A stretch of 59,448 nucleotides of DNA from Nocardia altamirensis NBRC 108246 (GCF_001612685.1 NZ_BDAY01000078.1:1-59448); one strand, 5' to 3'. Shown: positions 33,371 through 42,714, numbered from the stretch's first letter. The notes: generated from the letters alone by a model not told the origin. A program made the numbers and translations.

Positions 33371-35140
33371 GTGGTCACGCAAATGCTCCGGGAGAATACA
33401 TCGCTAGCTGGGCTTCTTCGGCACGGCGACCGAGAGTTCCACCAACACCTGCAGCGGGTTTTAGGCAACCCGGACTTCGCCGTCACGGATAGGCAGAGCC
33501 AGGAACAGCGGCGCCAGAACGCATATGAACAACTCCGGGACCTGGTCAAGCGGATCGGCAGCACCCGTGCTGTCGCAACCGACCTCCCTGAGCTGTTCGC
33601 GGTGTTCGATTGGTCCGCAGTGCTGGCGACGGACCTGATCCCACTGATCTCCGGCCACTACAACCTGGCCTCCGGCAGCCTGGCCACCTTGACCGATTCC
33701 GATTCTGCCGCACCGTATCTCCAGGACTTGGATGACGCGTCCAGCATCGGCGTGATGCTGCTGACCGAGTACGGGTGCGGCTCCAACATCGGCTTCATGC
33801 AGACCATCGCGACGTGGGACGGCGACGGGTTCGTGCTCGACACCCCGAACCCGCGGGCGCGGAAGTTCATGCCGAGCGTCGGCATCCCGGTCGCTCGGGT
33901 CTGTGTCATCGGTGCACGGTTCATCGACGCGGCCGGTGTCGATCAGGGTGTACATCTGTTCACTGCGCGGTTACGCGACGCTAACGGCGAGCCGTGCGCG
34001 GGCGTGCGGATCACCCAGCTCGACCATCAGCCGTTGGTCATCATGGACAACTCGGTCATCAGCTTTGAAGGTTTGCGGGTCGAGCGCAGTGCCTGGTTGA
34101 GCAATGACCTGGCTACGATCGACGAGCGAGGCGTGCTGACGTGGCGCGATGAGACCAGCCGGCGTCGGGCGTTCTCTTCGGCGATAAGCCAACTGACTGT
34201 CGGGCGTTTGGCGCTCTCGTCCTGCTTGAACGCCACGGCACGCGCGGCGCTCTACATCGCGCTCCGTTACGCCGCCAAGCGGGTAGTGCCGTTGACTCCG
34301 GTCGACAGCCCGTTGATGGTCGATATTCCGCACGTACGTGACACCTTGCTCATCGATTTGGCCGGTACCGTTGCCCGGACCGTCTACGGCAACGCGATCA
34401 AAACCTCCCTCGCCGGTAGCGATCTCACTGATCGCGACACGGTGGTGTCGGTCATGTTGGCCAAGCACTTCATCCAACTCCACGCGCTGGAAACGGTCAC
34501 GCACTGCCGTATCAAGATGGGCGCGCAGGGCATGTTCAGCGCCAACCGCGTCGCCGATTACCTCGGCGTCTGTCACGCCGCCATCACCGGCGAAGGCGAC
34601 TGTCACGTACTGGGTTCCGTCGCCGGTCGGGTATTAGCCAAGCAACTAGCCGGTACGTTGCCCCACGAAGTTCGATTGCACGACCCCTACGACCCTGACG
34701 ACCGCGCGCGGTTGCTCAGCGCGCGTACCCTGACGATCGTGCACGAAGCCCAGCGACATTTGGCGGCACCGGCGCTCGCGGACCGTCTGGCAGTCATTCC
34801 CGATGCACTCGCCCTCGCTGAGGCGTACTGCACCGAAGCAGCGTTGCGGTTGCTCAACGAACACGCCGATCATGCTGAAATAGCTGCCGTACGTAGCATT
34901 TTCGCGTTGCACTACATACTCGAGCATGCCACGTGGTATCTCGTTCACGGCCTGCTCGACATCGCCGCGATCGAAGCTACGAAACAACAACTCCGACTCG
35001 CGATCGATGATCTGGCCGACAAGCTACCCGCGGTGTTGGACGCGTTCGAGCTCGACGACGAGATTCTCGGTGCGCCAGTGTTGTCCGAGGATCTGCCTGC
35101 CGCGTGGGACTCACGCTGCGAAAGCTCCCAACGGCACTGA
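33371..35140 (+). CDS. Acyl-CoA oxidase/dehydrogenase-like flavoenzyme
   Basis: A 589-residue protein with the acyl-CoA dehydrogenase/oxidase fold. LLTEYGCGSNIGFMQTIATW plus GFVLDTPNPRARKFMP correspond to the oxidase segment T/E-xGHGSNxxxxxTxAxYD...TP...K. AFSSAISQLTVGRLALSSC and FIQLHALETVTHCRIKMGAQG continue the helical domain; AAITGEGDCHVLGSVAGRVL matches the EGD(N)xVL motif. The length of nearly 600 residues fits oxidases better than 380-residue dehydrogenases. It oxidises an unknown acyl-CoA or acyl-carrier substrate using FAD. GTG 33371 follows GGAGGCGG, and the P450 gene is next downstream. Confidence 0.8.
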   Translation: MVTQMLRENTSLAGLLRHGDREFHQHLQRVLGNPDFAVTDRQSQEQRRQNAYEQLRDLVKRIGSTRAVATDLPELFAVFDWSAVLATDLIPLISGHYNLASGSLATLTDSDSAAPYLQDLDDASSIGVMLLTEYGCGSNIGFMQTIATWDGDGFVLDTPNPRARKFMPSVGIPVARVCVIGARFIDAAGVDQGVHLFTARLRDANGEPCAGVRITQLDHQPLVIMDNSVISFEGLRVERSAWLSNDLATIDERGVLTWRDETSRRRAFSSAISQLTVGRLALSSCLNATARAALYIALRYAAKRVVPLTPVDSPLMVDIPHVRDTLLIDLAGTVARTVYGNAIKTSLAGSDLTDRDTVVSVMLAKHFIQLHALETVTHCRIKMGAQGMFSANRVADYLGVCHAAITGEGDCHVLGSVAGRVLAKQLAGTLPHEVRLHDPYDPDDRARLLSARTLTIVHEAQRHLAAPALADRLAVIPDALALAEAYCTEAALRLLNEHADHAEIAAVRSIFALHYILEHATWYLVHGLLDIAAIEATKQQLRLAIDDLADKLPAVLDAFELDDEILGAPVLSEDLPAAWDSRCESSQRH

Positions 35141-35318
35141 TCCAGCGGTCACCAGATGCGGCTGCGGCGCCCGGGACGGGCCCGCAGCCGGATCCACCTG
35201 GTGAGGCATGCGAATTTGTTCTGGTGTCGGAATCTTGTTGGCAGGTAACAAGATAGCGATGTATTTTCTGGCACGTTGCGGGTACGATGCTGGCGAAACC
35301 GATACCAAGGAGACGTCA

Positions 35319-36569
35319 GTGCATCCCCAGCACACGCTTCATGGCTCTACCACCGCCTCGACCCCGTCGATCGAGTTCGCAGGTCCTCGAATCGCGATCT
35401 GCAGCGAAGAATTCGCCGCCGATCCGCACAAGTTCTACCGCCGGATGCGCAAGGACTACGGCCCCTTGGTCCCAGTCGAGATGTGGCCGGGAGTACCTGC
35501 AACCCTGGTTATCAAATATCGCACCGCCGTCCGAATCCTCAACGACCCCGAGCATTTTCCCGCCGATCCGAGCATCTGGCAGAAAACGGTGCCCGCCGAT
35601 ATCCCGATCATGCCGATGATCGAGTACCGGCCCAACGCGATACGTACCAGCGGCGCAGCGCACGCTCGTTACCGCCATGCGTTGAACGACGCCTTGGCCG
35701 CAATGGACCTCAACTTCCTGCGATCCATAGTCGAGAGATCCGCTGTCCCGATCATCAACACGTTCTGCCGGGACGGGAACGCCGACGTCTTGAGCCAGTA
35801 CGTACTCCCGCTGGTCTTTTCGGTTCTCTGCCAGGTCCTCGGATGCCCGCCGGAGATCGGCGAGCGGGTCGCCAAGGCCAGCGCGGCGATGTTCGACGGC
35901 GTGGACACCGAAACAGTGAACGCGATCATGGGCTCCGCGTTGCTCGACCTCACCGCGTTGAAGCGCGCGCACCCCGCGGACGACGTCACCACGAGGCTGG
36001 TCCAGCATCCCGCCGGATTGTCCGACGAGGAGATGGTGCATCAGTTGGTCCTGCTGTTCGCGGCCGGTGTCGAACCGCCGCTGAACCTGGTGGCCAATAC
36101 CCTGCTGTTGATGCTGACCGACTCCCGGTTCACCACCGTCGACAAAGCCTGTCCGCTGTCGACCAGGACCGCGCTCGATGAGCGCCTGGCCACCGACCCG
36201 CCGATGGCGAACTACTGCATCACCTATCCTCGTCAGCCGATCATCATCGACGGCGTGTGGCTGCCCGCGAATCAGCCGATCATCGTGAGCATGGCCGCCT
36301 GCAACACCGATCCAGAGATGAACACCGGAGAGTTTCTGGACAACGGCTGGAATCTGGCGTTCAGCACGGGCCCGCATGCCTGCCCCGCACAGGCTCGGCC
36401 GTACGGGCTGCTGCTCGCACAGGAGGTCATCGACCAACTCCTGGACGTACTCCCGGAGTTGACGTTGGCGGTTGCCACAGAGGACCTCGTGTGGCGCCCT
36501 GGCCCCTTCCATCGAGCATTGACAGCATTGCCGGTGGTGTTTCCGCCTTCCGCGCCGTTGCCGGTGTGA
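35319..36569 (+). CDS. CYP157-type cytochrome P450 lacking the ExxR motif
   Basis: A 416-residue P450-like protein. The N-terminal pattern EEFAADPHKFYRRMRKDYGP, then MWPGVPATLVIKYRTAVRIL, matches the CYP157/conservon-associated type. The heme segment is AFSTGPHACPAQ with Cys355. The I helix reads LLFAAGVEPPLNLVANTLLL, so the usual acid-Thr pair is missing. In the K helix LDERLATDPPMANYCITYP stands where ExxR should be, and the Arg is absent. CYP157 members are known to tolerate loss of ExxR. GTG 35319 has AAGGAG 7 nt upstream. No conservon genes (cvnA-D) are adjacent. A second such P450 faces it at 38379. Confidence 0.85.
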   Translation: MHPQHTLHGSTTASTPSIEFAGPRIAICSEEFAADPHKFYRRMRKDYGPLVPVEMWPGVPATLVIKYRTAVRILNDPEHFPADPSIWQKTVPADIPIMPMIEYRPNAIRTSGAAHARYRHALNDALAAMDLNFLRSIVERSAVPIINTFCRDGNADVLSQYVLPLVFSVLCQVLGCPPEIGERVAKASAAMFDGVDTETVNAIMGSALLDLTALKRAHPADDVTTRLVQHPAGLSDEEMVHQLVLLFAAGVEPPLNLVANTLLLMLTDSRFTTVDKACPLSTRTALDERLATDPPMANYCITYPRQPIIIDGVWLPANQPIIVSMAACNTDPEMNTGEFLDNGWNLAFSTGPHACPAQARPYGLLLAQEVIDQLLDVLPELTLAVATEDLVWRPGPFHRALTALPVVFPPSAPLPV

Positions 36570-36756
36570 AGGCGGTCGCCGACGTGCCCCGAATCAGTTG
36601 AAAGCCGTTGGGCGGACGCGACTTTCGTGGTAGATCAACTCGCTGAGCCGCCCGGCGTCGGCTCAGCGAACCCCTTCCACCGGGTGGTGCCTCAGCCGAG
36701 ATTCAATGGCGGGCTCCCATGGCGACCCAGCCTTTGAGACAAACCGACCGGTCACG

Positions 36757-37029
36757 CTAAACGTCATGACCGCCAGCAAGGCGGTCGATTCCGGCGGCCA
36801 ACCGGGCGGCATCGTCTTCGCTGATTCTGCCGGATTCGTTTCCGAACCAATGCAGGAAAACCTCTAGCACCTGCGATGTGCTTACTGGCTGCGGTCGCGC
36901 GAGCAGATCATCGACCTCGGGCTCGTACTCGTCGTCTGGGGCCCCCATCGCGATAAGACCCACCGGGTCGACCTCCGCGAAAAGTTTGACCACCTCGTCC
37001 CGGTGCCGCCCGACGTCTTGTTGCTTCAC
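36757..37029 (-). CDS. Hypothetical protein, start uncertain
   Basis: A clearly protein-like frame of about 90 residues (VKQQDVGRHRDEVVKLFAEV, DPVGLIAMGAPDDEYEPEVD, QVLEVFLHWFGNESGRISED). The DPVGL-xxxGAPxDEY pattern occurs in a small uncharacterised actinobacterial family. GTG 37029 is the only nearby start and has no clear ribosome-binding site. In the neighbouring minus frame, just upstream, a membrane-like segment (SYVVTATAVVLMVATVQILG) from about 37211 ends where this one begins, so a frameshift may have split one membrane-anchored gene. Confidence 0.45.
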   Translation of the reverse strand: MKQQDVGRHRDEVVKLFAEVDPVGLIAMGAPDDEYEPEVDDLLARPQPVSTSQVLEVFLHWFGNESGRISEDDAARLAAGIDRLAGGHDV

Positions 37030-37228
37030 GCCATCAATGATCGCGTTGAGTCCACGGGAGTGCCAGTGGCGCGGATGCCGAGAATCTGCACCGTGGCCAC
37101 CATCAGGACCACCGCGGTGGCAGTCACGACGTACGAGGCGGAAGCAGACGTGGCAGTAGCAGTTATTTGGCATGGCTGCGCGCGCTCCGAAAGGGCGACA
37201 CTGAGGGACATCGTCCGGGGAGGTCGGC

Positions 37229-37552
37229 GTGAAAGATGTTATCCACGACGTGATTACGGTGGCCTGCGGCGTCATGGTGGGGGTATTGCTGCTCTATGGG
37301 CTGGGGAGCTTGCTGAAAGACATCGTAGCGAGCCTCATCCGCAGGTTGAGCGGGCGAAAACGGGCTCGGTCGCTGCGCTGGCGGCGGGTACCGCAAGCCT
37401 CGCGGGGCAATCCGGGTGATGAGTGGGATACCGGCAACGCCGGGTTGCCGCATCACGGGGACACGGGCTGCGGTGGTGGATCGAGTTACGGCGGTGGTGG
37501 GACCGGGTGTGGTGGCGGCGGATCGGGCTGTGGCGGCGGCGGTGGTCTCTGA
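37229..37552 (+). CDS. Membrane protein with a Gly/Cys-rich tail
   Basis: A 107-residue protein with one transmembrane helix (VITVACGVMVGVLLLYGLGS) near the N-terminus. A basic stretch (RRLSGRKRARSLRWRRVPQ) follows, then a tail of glycine with three regularly spaced cysteines (TGCGGGSSYGGGGTGCGGGG, then SGCGGGGGL). Similar Cys/Gly tails end some actinobacterial TIGR04222-type membrane proteins. The tail could bind metal or be crosslinked. GTG 37229 has GGGGAGG upstream. It is divergent from the gene at 36757. Confidence 0.65.
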   Translation: MKDVIHDVITVACGVMVGVLLLYGLGSLLKDIVASLIRRLSGRKRARSLRWRRVPQASRGNPGDEWDTGNAGLPHHGDTGCGGGSSYGGGGTGCGGGGSGCGGGGGL

Positions 37553-37736
37553 GATCGAACCTGACGCTGACCTTGATGTCAGCCACACAGCGCTTCACAA
37601 CGTCGCCGAGCCGGGCGACCCAGATGCCCGGCGCGAGACTGGTTGGCCCAGAACGGCATCGACACTCGTGCAGTCCCCCGGCCGTTCGCCGGAGCGCCGA
37701 TGTTTCGTCGCCGAACGCCGACGATCTCGTCGGTTC

Positions 37737-38346
37737 ATGCCGACCCGTTCCTTCGTCCGCGACCCCGGATTGTGGCTGCGCGCCATGTCCGAACGGCGCG
37801 CCGCGATCAGCTTCGCACCCCACTCCGCTTTCGCCCGCAGCGCTCACCGGACCTCACCCGAGGAAGTCGCCGCCCTCGACCTCGGCCACGTGTACGTCCT
37901 CGGCTGCGGTGCCGAACCCATCAATAACAGTGTGCTGCAACGGTTCCTGAATACCTTCGCCCCGGCGGGGCTGAACCCCGAAGCGCTGACGCCGTGTTAC
38001 GGTCTGGCCGAGGCCACCCTCGCGGTCACGCTCTCCCCCGTGGGCCGCCGCTACCGCCCGGACTACGTCCGGGCCGATGCGTTGCCCGCGGGGCACGCCG
38101 CTCCCATCGAAAACGTCACTGCGCCTGAAGCTTCCGAGGGAGTGGAAACGCTCGTCGGTAGCGGACCGCCGCTGCGCGACCATCAGATCATCATCCGCGA
38201 CACCACCGGCGCCGACCTGGGCGAGCGCGCTGTCGGTGAAATCTGGGTCCGCGGGCCGTCTGTCGCCCACGCCTACCTGGGAGCTGATCCCGAGGCGCAC
38301 AACTCATTCGGTCCGGATGGCTGGCCAACGATCTCGACACCGCCGT
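37737..38346 (+). pseudogene. Truncated fatty-acyl-AMP ligase (FadD32/FAAL-like) relic
   Basis: An internal slice of an acyl-AMP ligase. It reads FVRDPGLWLRAMSERRAAIS, FAPHSAFAR, YVLGCGAEPINNSVLQRFLN, then TPCYGLAEATLAVTLSPVGR and LGERAVGEIWVRGPSVAHAY. These match the central FAAL region around the adenylate-binding YGLAEATLA motif. The N-terminal third, with the P-loop, and the entire C-terminal domain are missing. The match ends at DGWPTIST, just before the converging P450 gene. It is a dead fragment of a lipid or polyketide-type cluster. Confidence 0.75.
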
Positions 38347-38378
38347 GGCCTCAGTCGGTGGACCACCGAGCACGGTCG

Positions 38379-39638
38379 TCACCGTTGAAGGCCCATAGCC
38401 AGCGGGTCTATTCGAGGAAAGATGACCGGCAGGGCTGCCAATGCGCGATGGAACGGACCCGGCCGCCAGGTCGGCGCGCCAGCCGCCGGATCCAGGCGCA
38501 CGTCCGGCAACGCGTCCAGCAGTTGGTCTATTGCATCCTGGGCGATCAAATAGGCCAATGACTGCGCCGGGCACGCATGTTGACCCGCTCCCCATGCCAA
38601 GTGCGAGCGGTTCCCCGACAGATCGCCACCTCGCGTTGCCGGATCGGTGTTGCAGGCCGCCATGCTGATGACAACCGGCTGATGCGCGGGCAGCCAAACT
38701 TGATCAATCAGGATCGGATGGCGTGGATAGGTGATCAGGAGATTCGCCAGCGGTGGGTCGTTGAACAACAGTTCGTCCAGCGCGTCGCGCGTGCTCAACG
38801 CGCCACCAACCACGCTGCCGCCGAACCGCTCGTCGGTGAGGATCAGCAGCAAGGTGTTCACGATCAAGTTCAGCAGGAATTCGATTCCCGTGCCGAAGAT
38901 CTGGGCGACGTGCTGGGCTACCTCTTCCGCAGTCAATCCGGCGCGATGCTTCAGCAACATGGACGTGATGTCGTCTTCCGGGCGCCCTTGCTTCAGCGCA
39001 ACCAGCTGTGCGAGCGTCGCATTCAGCATCTTGTTGCCGTCTTCGGCGTCGGCGCCAACGCCCTCGACGATCGCGGCAACCGCGGTCGCCAGATTTTGAC
39101 CGATCTCCGGTGAGCAGCCCAGCAAGGAATTCACCACCTGGAAAACCAGTGGAAATGCGTACTGGCGGATGAGATCTGCCGAACCTTCCTGGCAGAAGCC
39201 GTTGATGAGCGGGAGGGCGATCGCTTCCACGGTGTCGTGGAACGCGTACAAATCGACCGCCTGAATGCTGTCGGTGGTCGGTGGCCGGTAGCGCAAGAAG
39301 TCAAGCCCGGTGCTCCTGCTCGCGACTGGCCGCCACTCGAGCATCGGACGGATCGGGCAGTCGGAAGGGATGTCCCGCTGCCACATTCGGGGATCGGCAG
39401 GAAAGCGATCAGGATCGTTGAGGATCTGCAGCGCGGTCCGATAGCCGAGCACGAGGGTGGCCGGCACGCCTTGCGCGAGCTCAACCGGGGCCATCGACCC
39501 GTACTTGCTGCGCAATGCTTGATAGACGCGATGTGGATCAGCGGCGAATTCAGGGGCATACAGACGTACGCGCGGTTCGCCTGTATCCGTCAGCGAACCC
39601 GGGGCGGTCGGGTCGGCCGGAGACAGCGGCGTATTCAA
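38379..39638 (-). CDS. Second CYP157-type cytochrome P450 lacking the ExxR motif
   Basis: A 419-residue paralogue of the P450 at 35319. It shares YAPEFAADPHRVYQALRSKY, LAQGVPATLVLGYRTALQIL and the heme segment LAWGAGQHACPAQ with Cys356. The I helix is IFGTGIEFLLNLIVNTLLLI, again without the acid-Thr pair. The K-helix motif is LDELLFNDPPLANLLITYP, so ExxR is replaced by ELLF. The start is TTG 39638 with GGGAG about 8 nt upstream. It is on the opposite strand to its paralogue, with the acyl-AMP ligase relic between them. It lies 99 nt downstream of the phosphotransferase gene on the same strand, so those two may form an operon. Confidence 0.85.
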   Translation of the reverse strand: MNTPLSPADPTAPGSLTDTGEPRVRLYAPEFAADPHRVYQALRSKYGSMAPVELAQGVPATLVLGYRTALQILNDPDRFPADPRMWQRDIPSDCPIRPMLEWRPVASRSTGLDFLRYRPPTTDSIQAVDLYAFHDTVEAIALPLINGFCQEGSADLIRQYAFPLVFQVVNSLLGCSPEIGQNLATAVAAIVEGVGADAEDGNKMLNATLAQLVALKQGRPEDDITSMLLKHRAGLTAEEVAQHVAQIFGTGIEFLLNLIVNTLLLILTDERFGGSVVGGALSTRDALDELLFNDPPLANLLITYPRHPILIDQVWLPAHQPVVISMAACNTDPATRGGDLSGNRSHLAWGAGQHACPAQSLAYLIAQDAIDQLLDALPDVRLDPAAGAPTWRPGPFHRALAALPVIFPRIDPLAMGLQR

Positions 39639-39737
39639 GTGGCGGGCTCCCCTGTTGTTCGAATGCGGCGCAGGGGGTTTACCACTGATCCCGGGTCTTC
39701 AGCACGCCACTGTTCCCAGCATCGGGACGACGATGCG

Positions 39738-40910
39738 TCACACGCCCAACGCGCCGAGCGAATCGAGATCCTCCAACGCCGTCGTGATCCGCCGCATCAG
39801 CGTCAAACATGTTTCGACAGGCTGCATTTCGGGTTGGTAAGCGGCTCGGCCGATGGTGAAGGCCCACGCGGCGTAGGCAAACATCGACTGCTGTCGATAG
39901 GCCAGCCACGCATCGGCGAACGAAGGCACAACTCCCCCGGCGCGTCCGAGTTCGTCGAGATACGACTCCAGCAGTGCACGGTCCCATGTCCGCCGGTCTT
40001 CGGGCTCACACGCCGAGTTGACGGTGTACGCGAAATCATGGGCCCAACCACCTCGCATGACAACCTGCCAGTCGGCCAGCCCCATCCGACCGTCGCTCGT
40101 TATGTAGGTCTGCCCAATGTGTGGATCACCGTGCAGCAACGTCGGCGCCATGTCCTTGGTCGCGATGTCCAGCGCGCGCTCGACTCCGAGCCACAACCGT
40201 TCACCTGCGCCGTGCAGCGCCACGGGTACGACCGCCTCGGCGCGTTTCAAGCCGACCACACTGCGTGTCTTCATGTCGATCGCCGAGCGGACCGCGATGA
40301 GCATCTCGTTCGGCGTATGAAGTGCTGCGATCGATGGATGCTCCCAGAACGTGCCGTGCAGCCGCGCAAGATTGCGCACCAGATCCTCTGCCTGCCCGCG
40401 AGTGATGGGAACGTTCGGCTCGATGAATTCGGCGCCGCGGGTCACGGCAACGTTCTCCATGAGCGCAATGGATCTCCAGGACGCAGGATCGGATGCGCCC
40501 CAGTACCCCTTCGGAGCTTCCATCTCTACCAAAGGACGAAAGGTCATGAAGAAGTTGGTTTCTCCGTCGATCACCCGTGCCCCACCGAGCAACATCCGCT
40601 GACGCAAGGAGGTGCTGGTCTTCGCGAACAGCTCGCTCGGCAACCCCGCCTGCTCACCCACCTCGTTGTACTCGACTCGAAGTGCCACCCGTGTCGAGGT
40701 GCCATGGCTGCCATCGAAGACTTCGAACGAACGTACCTCCGCGCCTGCGGTGTCGCGGCACAGCACGGCCGTCAGCCATTCGGAAGTGATCGTCGCGCCG
40801 GAGATGGGGACATCGTCGACCGTACGCGCCTTCGGCCGAATCACCTTCTCTTGCAGCACATGTCCGCCGACCGCCAGAAACCTTCCAAGCAACCAGAGTT
40901 TGGGATTCAT
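39738..40910 (-). CDS. Phosphotransferase, aminoglycoside-phosphotransferase fold
   Basis: A 390-residue kinase-like protein. The catalytic loop is APTLLHGDPHIGQTYI, where the family usually has HGDxHxxN, so Gln replaces Asn. The metal site is MGLADWQVVMRGGWAHDFAY. The N-terminal lobe includes GTSTRVALRVEYN and LPSELFAKTSTSL with a candidate ATP Lys. APH-fold proteins of this size phosphorylate small molecules. Upstream of a P450 and near an acyl-CoA oxidase, it resembles mycobacterial lipid or steroid loci. The substrate is unknown. ATG 40910 follows AGGCAAG. Confidence 0.8.
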   Translation of the reverse strand: MNPKLWLLGRFLAVGGHVLQEKVIRPKARTVDDVPISGATITSEWLTAVLCRDTAGAEVRSFEVFDGSHGTSTRVALRVEYNEVGEQAGLPSELFAKTSTSLRQRMLLGGARVIDGETNFFMTFRPLVEMEAPKGYWGASDPASWRSIALMENVAVTRGAEFIEPNVPITRGQAEDLVRNLARLHGTFWEHPSIAALHTPNEMLIAVRSAIDMKTRSVVGLKRAEAVVPVALHGAGERLWLGVERALDIATKDMAPTLLHGDPHIGQTYITSDGRMGLADWQVVMRGGWAHDFAYTVNSACEPEDRRTWDRALLESYLDELGRAGGVVPSFADAWLAYRQQSMFAYAAWAFTIGRAAYQPEMQPVETCLTLMRRITTALEDLDSLGALGV

Positions 40911-41428
40911 TCACTTGCCTCGATTCCGGTATCGAGTCGCTACCACGTGCCGCATCCCGCTTTGAACTCGAATCATGCAGTGCAACACCGTCTTTGACTG
41001 GTTGCAGAACCAAGAACCTACTGCCAGATGTGACTCCGATTCTGTGACCATCACCAAATAGTCGAGTATGCGATACCGACTTCTCAGCCACGGGAAGCGC
41101 GTCGGACCGCGTGCCGCGCTCGGCCTGCGTCGGCGCAGCGAGCGAACCAACCCTCTGATACCCGCCTTGGGCAGAGCTCAGAGTTCGGACCGCACATAGG
41201 GATCGGCTACAGCAACAGGCCCTGAGCGGTGAGCTCTGGTCAGCGTGCGCAGTCGACCGAGGATCTTGTCCGCCGCACCGAGTTCTGGCTGCGGAGGCAA
41301 CAGCTGGAGCAAGCGCTGTTGCGACCGTGGCCAACAACAACGAGCAACCGCCGCCGACCGCGGTGATGGCGCGGATGTCGGCGACCAAGCGATGACACTC
41401 AGATCCGGGTGAAGCGAGCAACTATAGC
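40911..41428. other. Intergenic stretch of about 0.5 kb
   Basis: No confident gene was found. A minus-strand segment near 41178-41300 (ELGAADKILGRLRTLTRAHR) is weakly protein-like but has no domain or start. Confidence 0.35.
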
Positions 41429-41487
41429 TTGACACGAACTAAGTTCGTTCAGTAGAACTTAGATCGTCACTAACGAACTAAGTTCGT
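41429..41487 (+). promoter_or_regulatory. Promoter with two perfect 15-bp operators
   Basis: ACGAACTAAGTTCGT occurs twice, at 41434-41448 and 41473-41487, each a perfect 7-bp inverted repeat around a central A, 39 bp apart. The first overlaps a TTGACA -35 box (41429-41434) with TAGAAC about 18 bp downstream as a -10 candidate. A half-site (GAACTTAG) lies between them. The monooxygenase gene starts 23 bp later. No regulator gene is adjacent. Confidence 0.8.
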
Positions 41488-41509
41488 TTCGATGTTTCGG
41501 AGGTGTGTG

Positions 41510-42634
41510 ATGCGAGTTTCCGTTGTCGGAGCCGGTCTGGGAGGTCTGGCTCTCGCGCAGGGTCTGCGTGGTGCCGGGATCGAGGCCGACGTGTTCGAGC
41601 GCGACCCGGGGATCGTCGCACGGTTCCAGGGCTACCGACTCGTGCTGAACGAGATCGGTTTTCAGGCGGTGCGCGACTGCTTGCCAGCGCGCTGGCACCG
41701 GCTGCTGGACGAGATCGTCATGGACGCCTCCGCTGAGCAGTTGATCCTGGACCCGCAGCTGAACGAGATCGGCAGGCTCGGCGCGGGCCGGACCGGCATC
41801 GTCGTCGACCGGCAGGTGCTGCGACACCTGTTGCTGACCGGCCTCACCGTGCACACCGACGCCGCACTCACCGGCTACGACATCCTGGCCGACGGCAAAG
41901 TCCGAGCCCGGTTCGCCCACCGCGACCCGGCCACCGCCGACCTGCTCGTCGGGGCGGACGGCGTGACCTCCGCGGTCCGCAGGGTGCTGTCGCCGCAGAC
42001 CACCCCGACCGACACCGGCGTCCGGTTCGTCATCGGCCGCACGCCGCTGACCGATGAGTTCGTCGGCCTGTCCAAGGCCTACGGCTCGAAGATCGCCGGC
42101 GACGGCGTCAGCCTGCTGCTCGGCGCGATGCGCTTCCGCACCCCGCCGAAGCAAGCCGCCGAACAACTGGCCCCCGAAGTCGTACTGCCCGACATCGGCG
42201 ACTACGTGCGCTGGGCCATGATCCTGCCGCCGCACGGTTCGCTCGAGGATCTGACCGCGCAGGACGCCGTGCTGTCCAGGATGCAAGGGTGGCATCCGCT
42301 ACTGCACGCGCTGATCGAGCAAGCCGATCCAGACAACAGCACGCTGCTGTCCATCCGGGTGGTCAAGCCCGGTCAGCGTTGGACGCCGGGCCCGGTCACG
42401 CTGCTCGGCGACGCGATCCACGCCACCTCGCCGACCGGCGGCAACGGCGCGAACACCGCGCTGCGCGATGCCGACCTGCTGCGCCGCTGCCTGATCGAGA
42501 CCAACGCAGGCCGCCAGGACCTGCTCGGCGCGGTCGACGAGTACGAGCGGCAGATGTTCGCCTACGGCGCCGAAGCCGTGCGCAGCAGCCTCGAGAAGCT
42601 GCCCGCCTTTGCCCCTGCGGCGAAACTGTCCTGA
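41510..42634 (+). CDS. FAD-dependent monooxygenase
   Basis: A 374-residue class A flavoprotein hydroxylase. RVSVVGAGLGGLALAQGLRG is the FAD GxGxxG motif. ADLLVGADGVTSAVRRVL is the DG motif and PVTLLGDAIHATSPTGGNGA is the GD motif. The active-site region FQGYRLVLNEIGFQAVRDCL resembles the Tet(X)/salicylate-hydroxylase-like group. ATG 41510 is chosen because GGAGGTG lies 5 nt upstream. Its promoter carries two perfect operators, so expression is tightly repressed by a regulator encoded elsewhere and the substrate is probably the inducer. It is convergent with arsC. Confidence 0.85.
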   Translation: MRVSVVGAGLGGLALAQGLRGAGIEADVFERDPGIVARFQGYRLVLNEIGFQAVRDCLPARWHRLLDEIVMDASAEQLILDPQLNEIGRLGAGRTGIVVDRQVLRHLLLTGLTVHTDAALTGYDILADGKVRARFAHRDPATADLLVGADGVTSAVRRVLSPQTTPTDTGVRFVIGRTPLTDEFVGLSKAYGSKIAGDGVSLLLGAMRFRTPPKQAAEQLAPEVVLPDIGDYVRWAMILPPHGSLEDLTAQDAVLSRMQGWHPLLHALIEQADPDNSTLLSIRVVKPGQRWTPGPVTLLGDAIHATSPTGGNGANTALRDADLLRRCLIETNAGRQDLLGAVDEYERQMFAYGAEAVRSSLEKLPAFAPAAKLS

Positions 42635-42714
42635 CGCATTCGCCGTAAGAACCGCACTCCCTTGCAACGCAATTGGTCTCGGCTCTGCTGGTACCTACAT
42701 GCGCTCGCGGAGGT

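Noticed and set aside
41178..41435. Possible regulator gene upstream of the operator-controlled monooxygenase
   Set aside because: Alanine/proline/arginine-rich frames only. No helix-turn-helix or plausible start was found.
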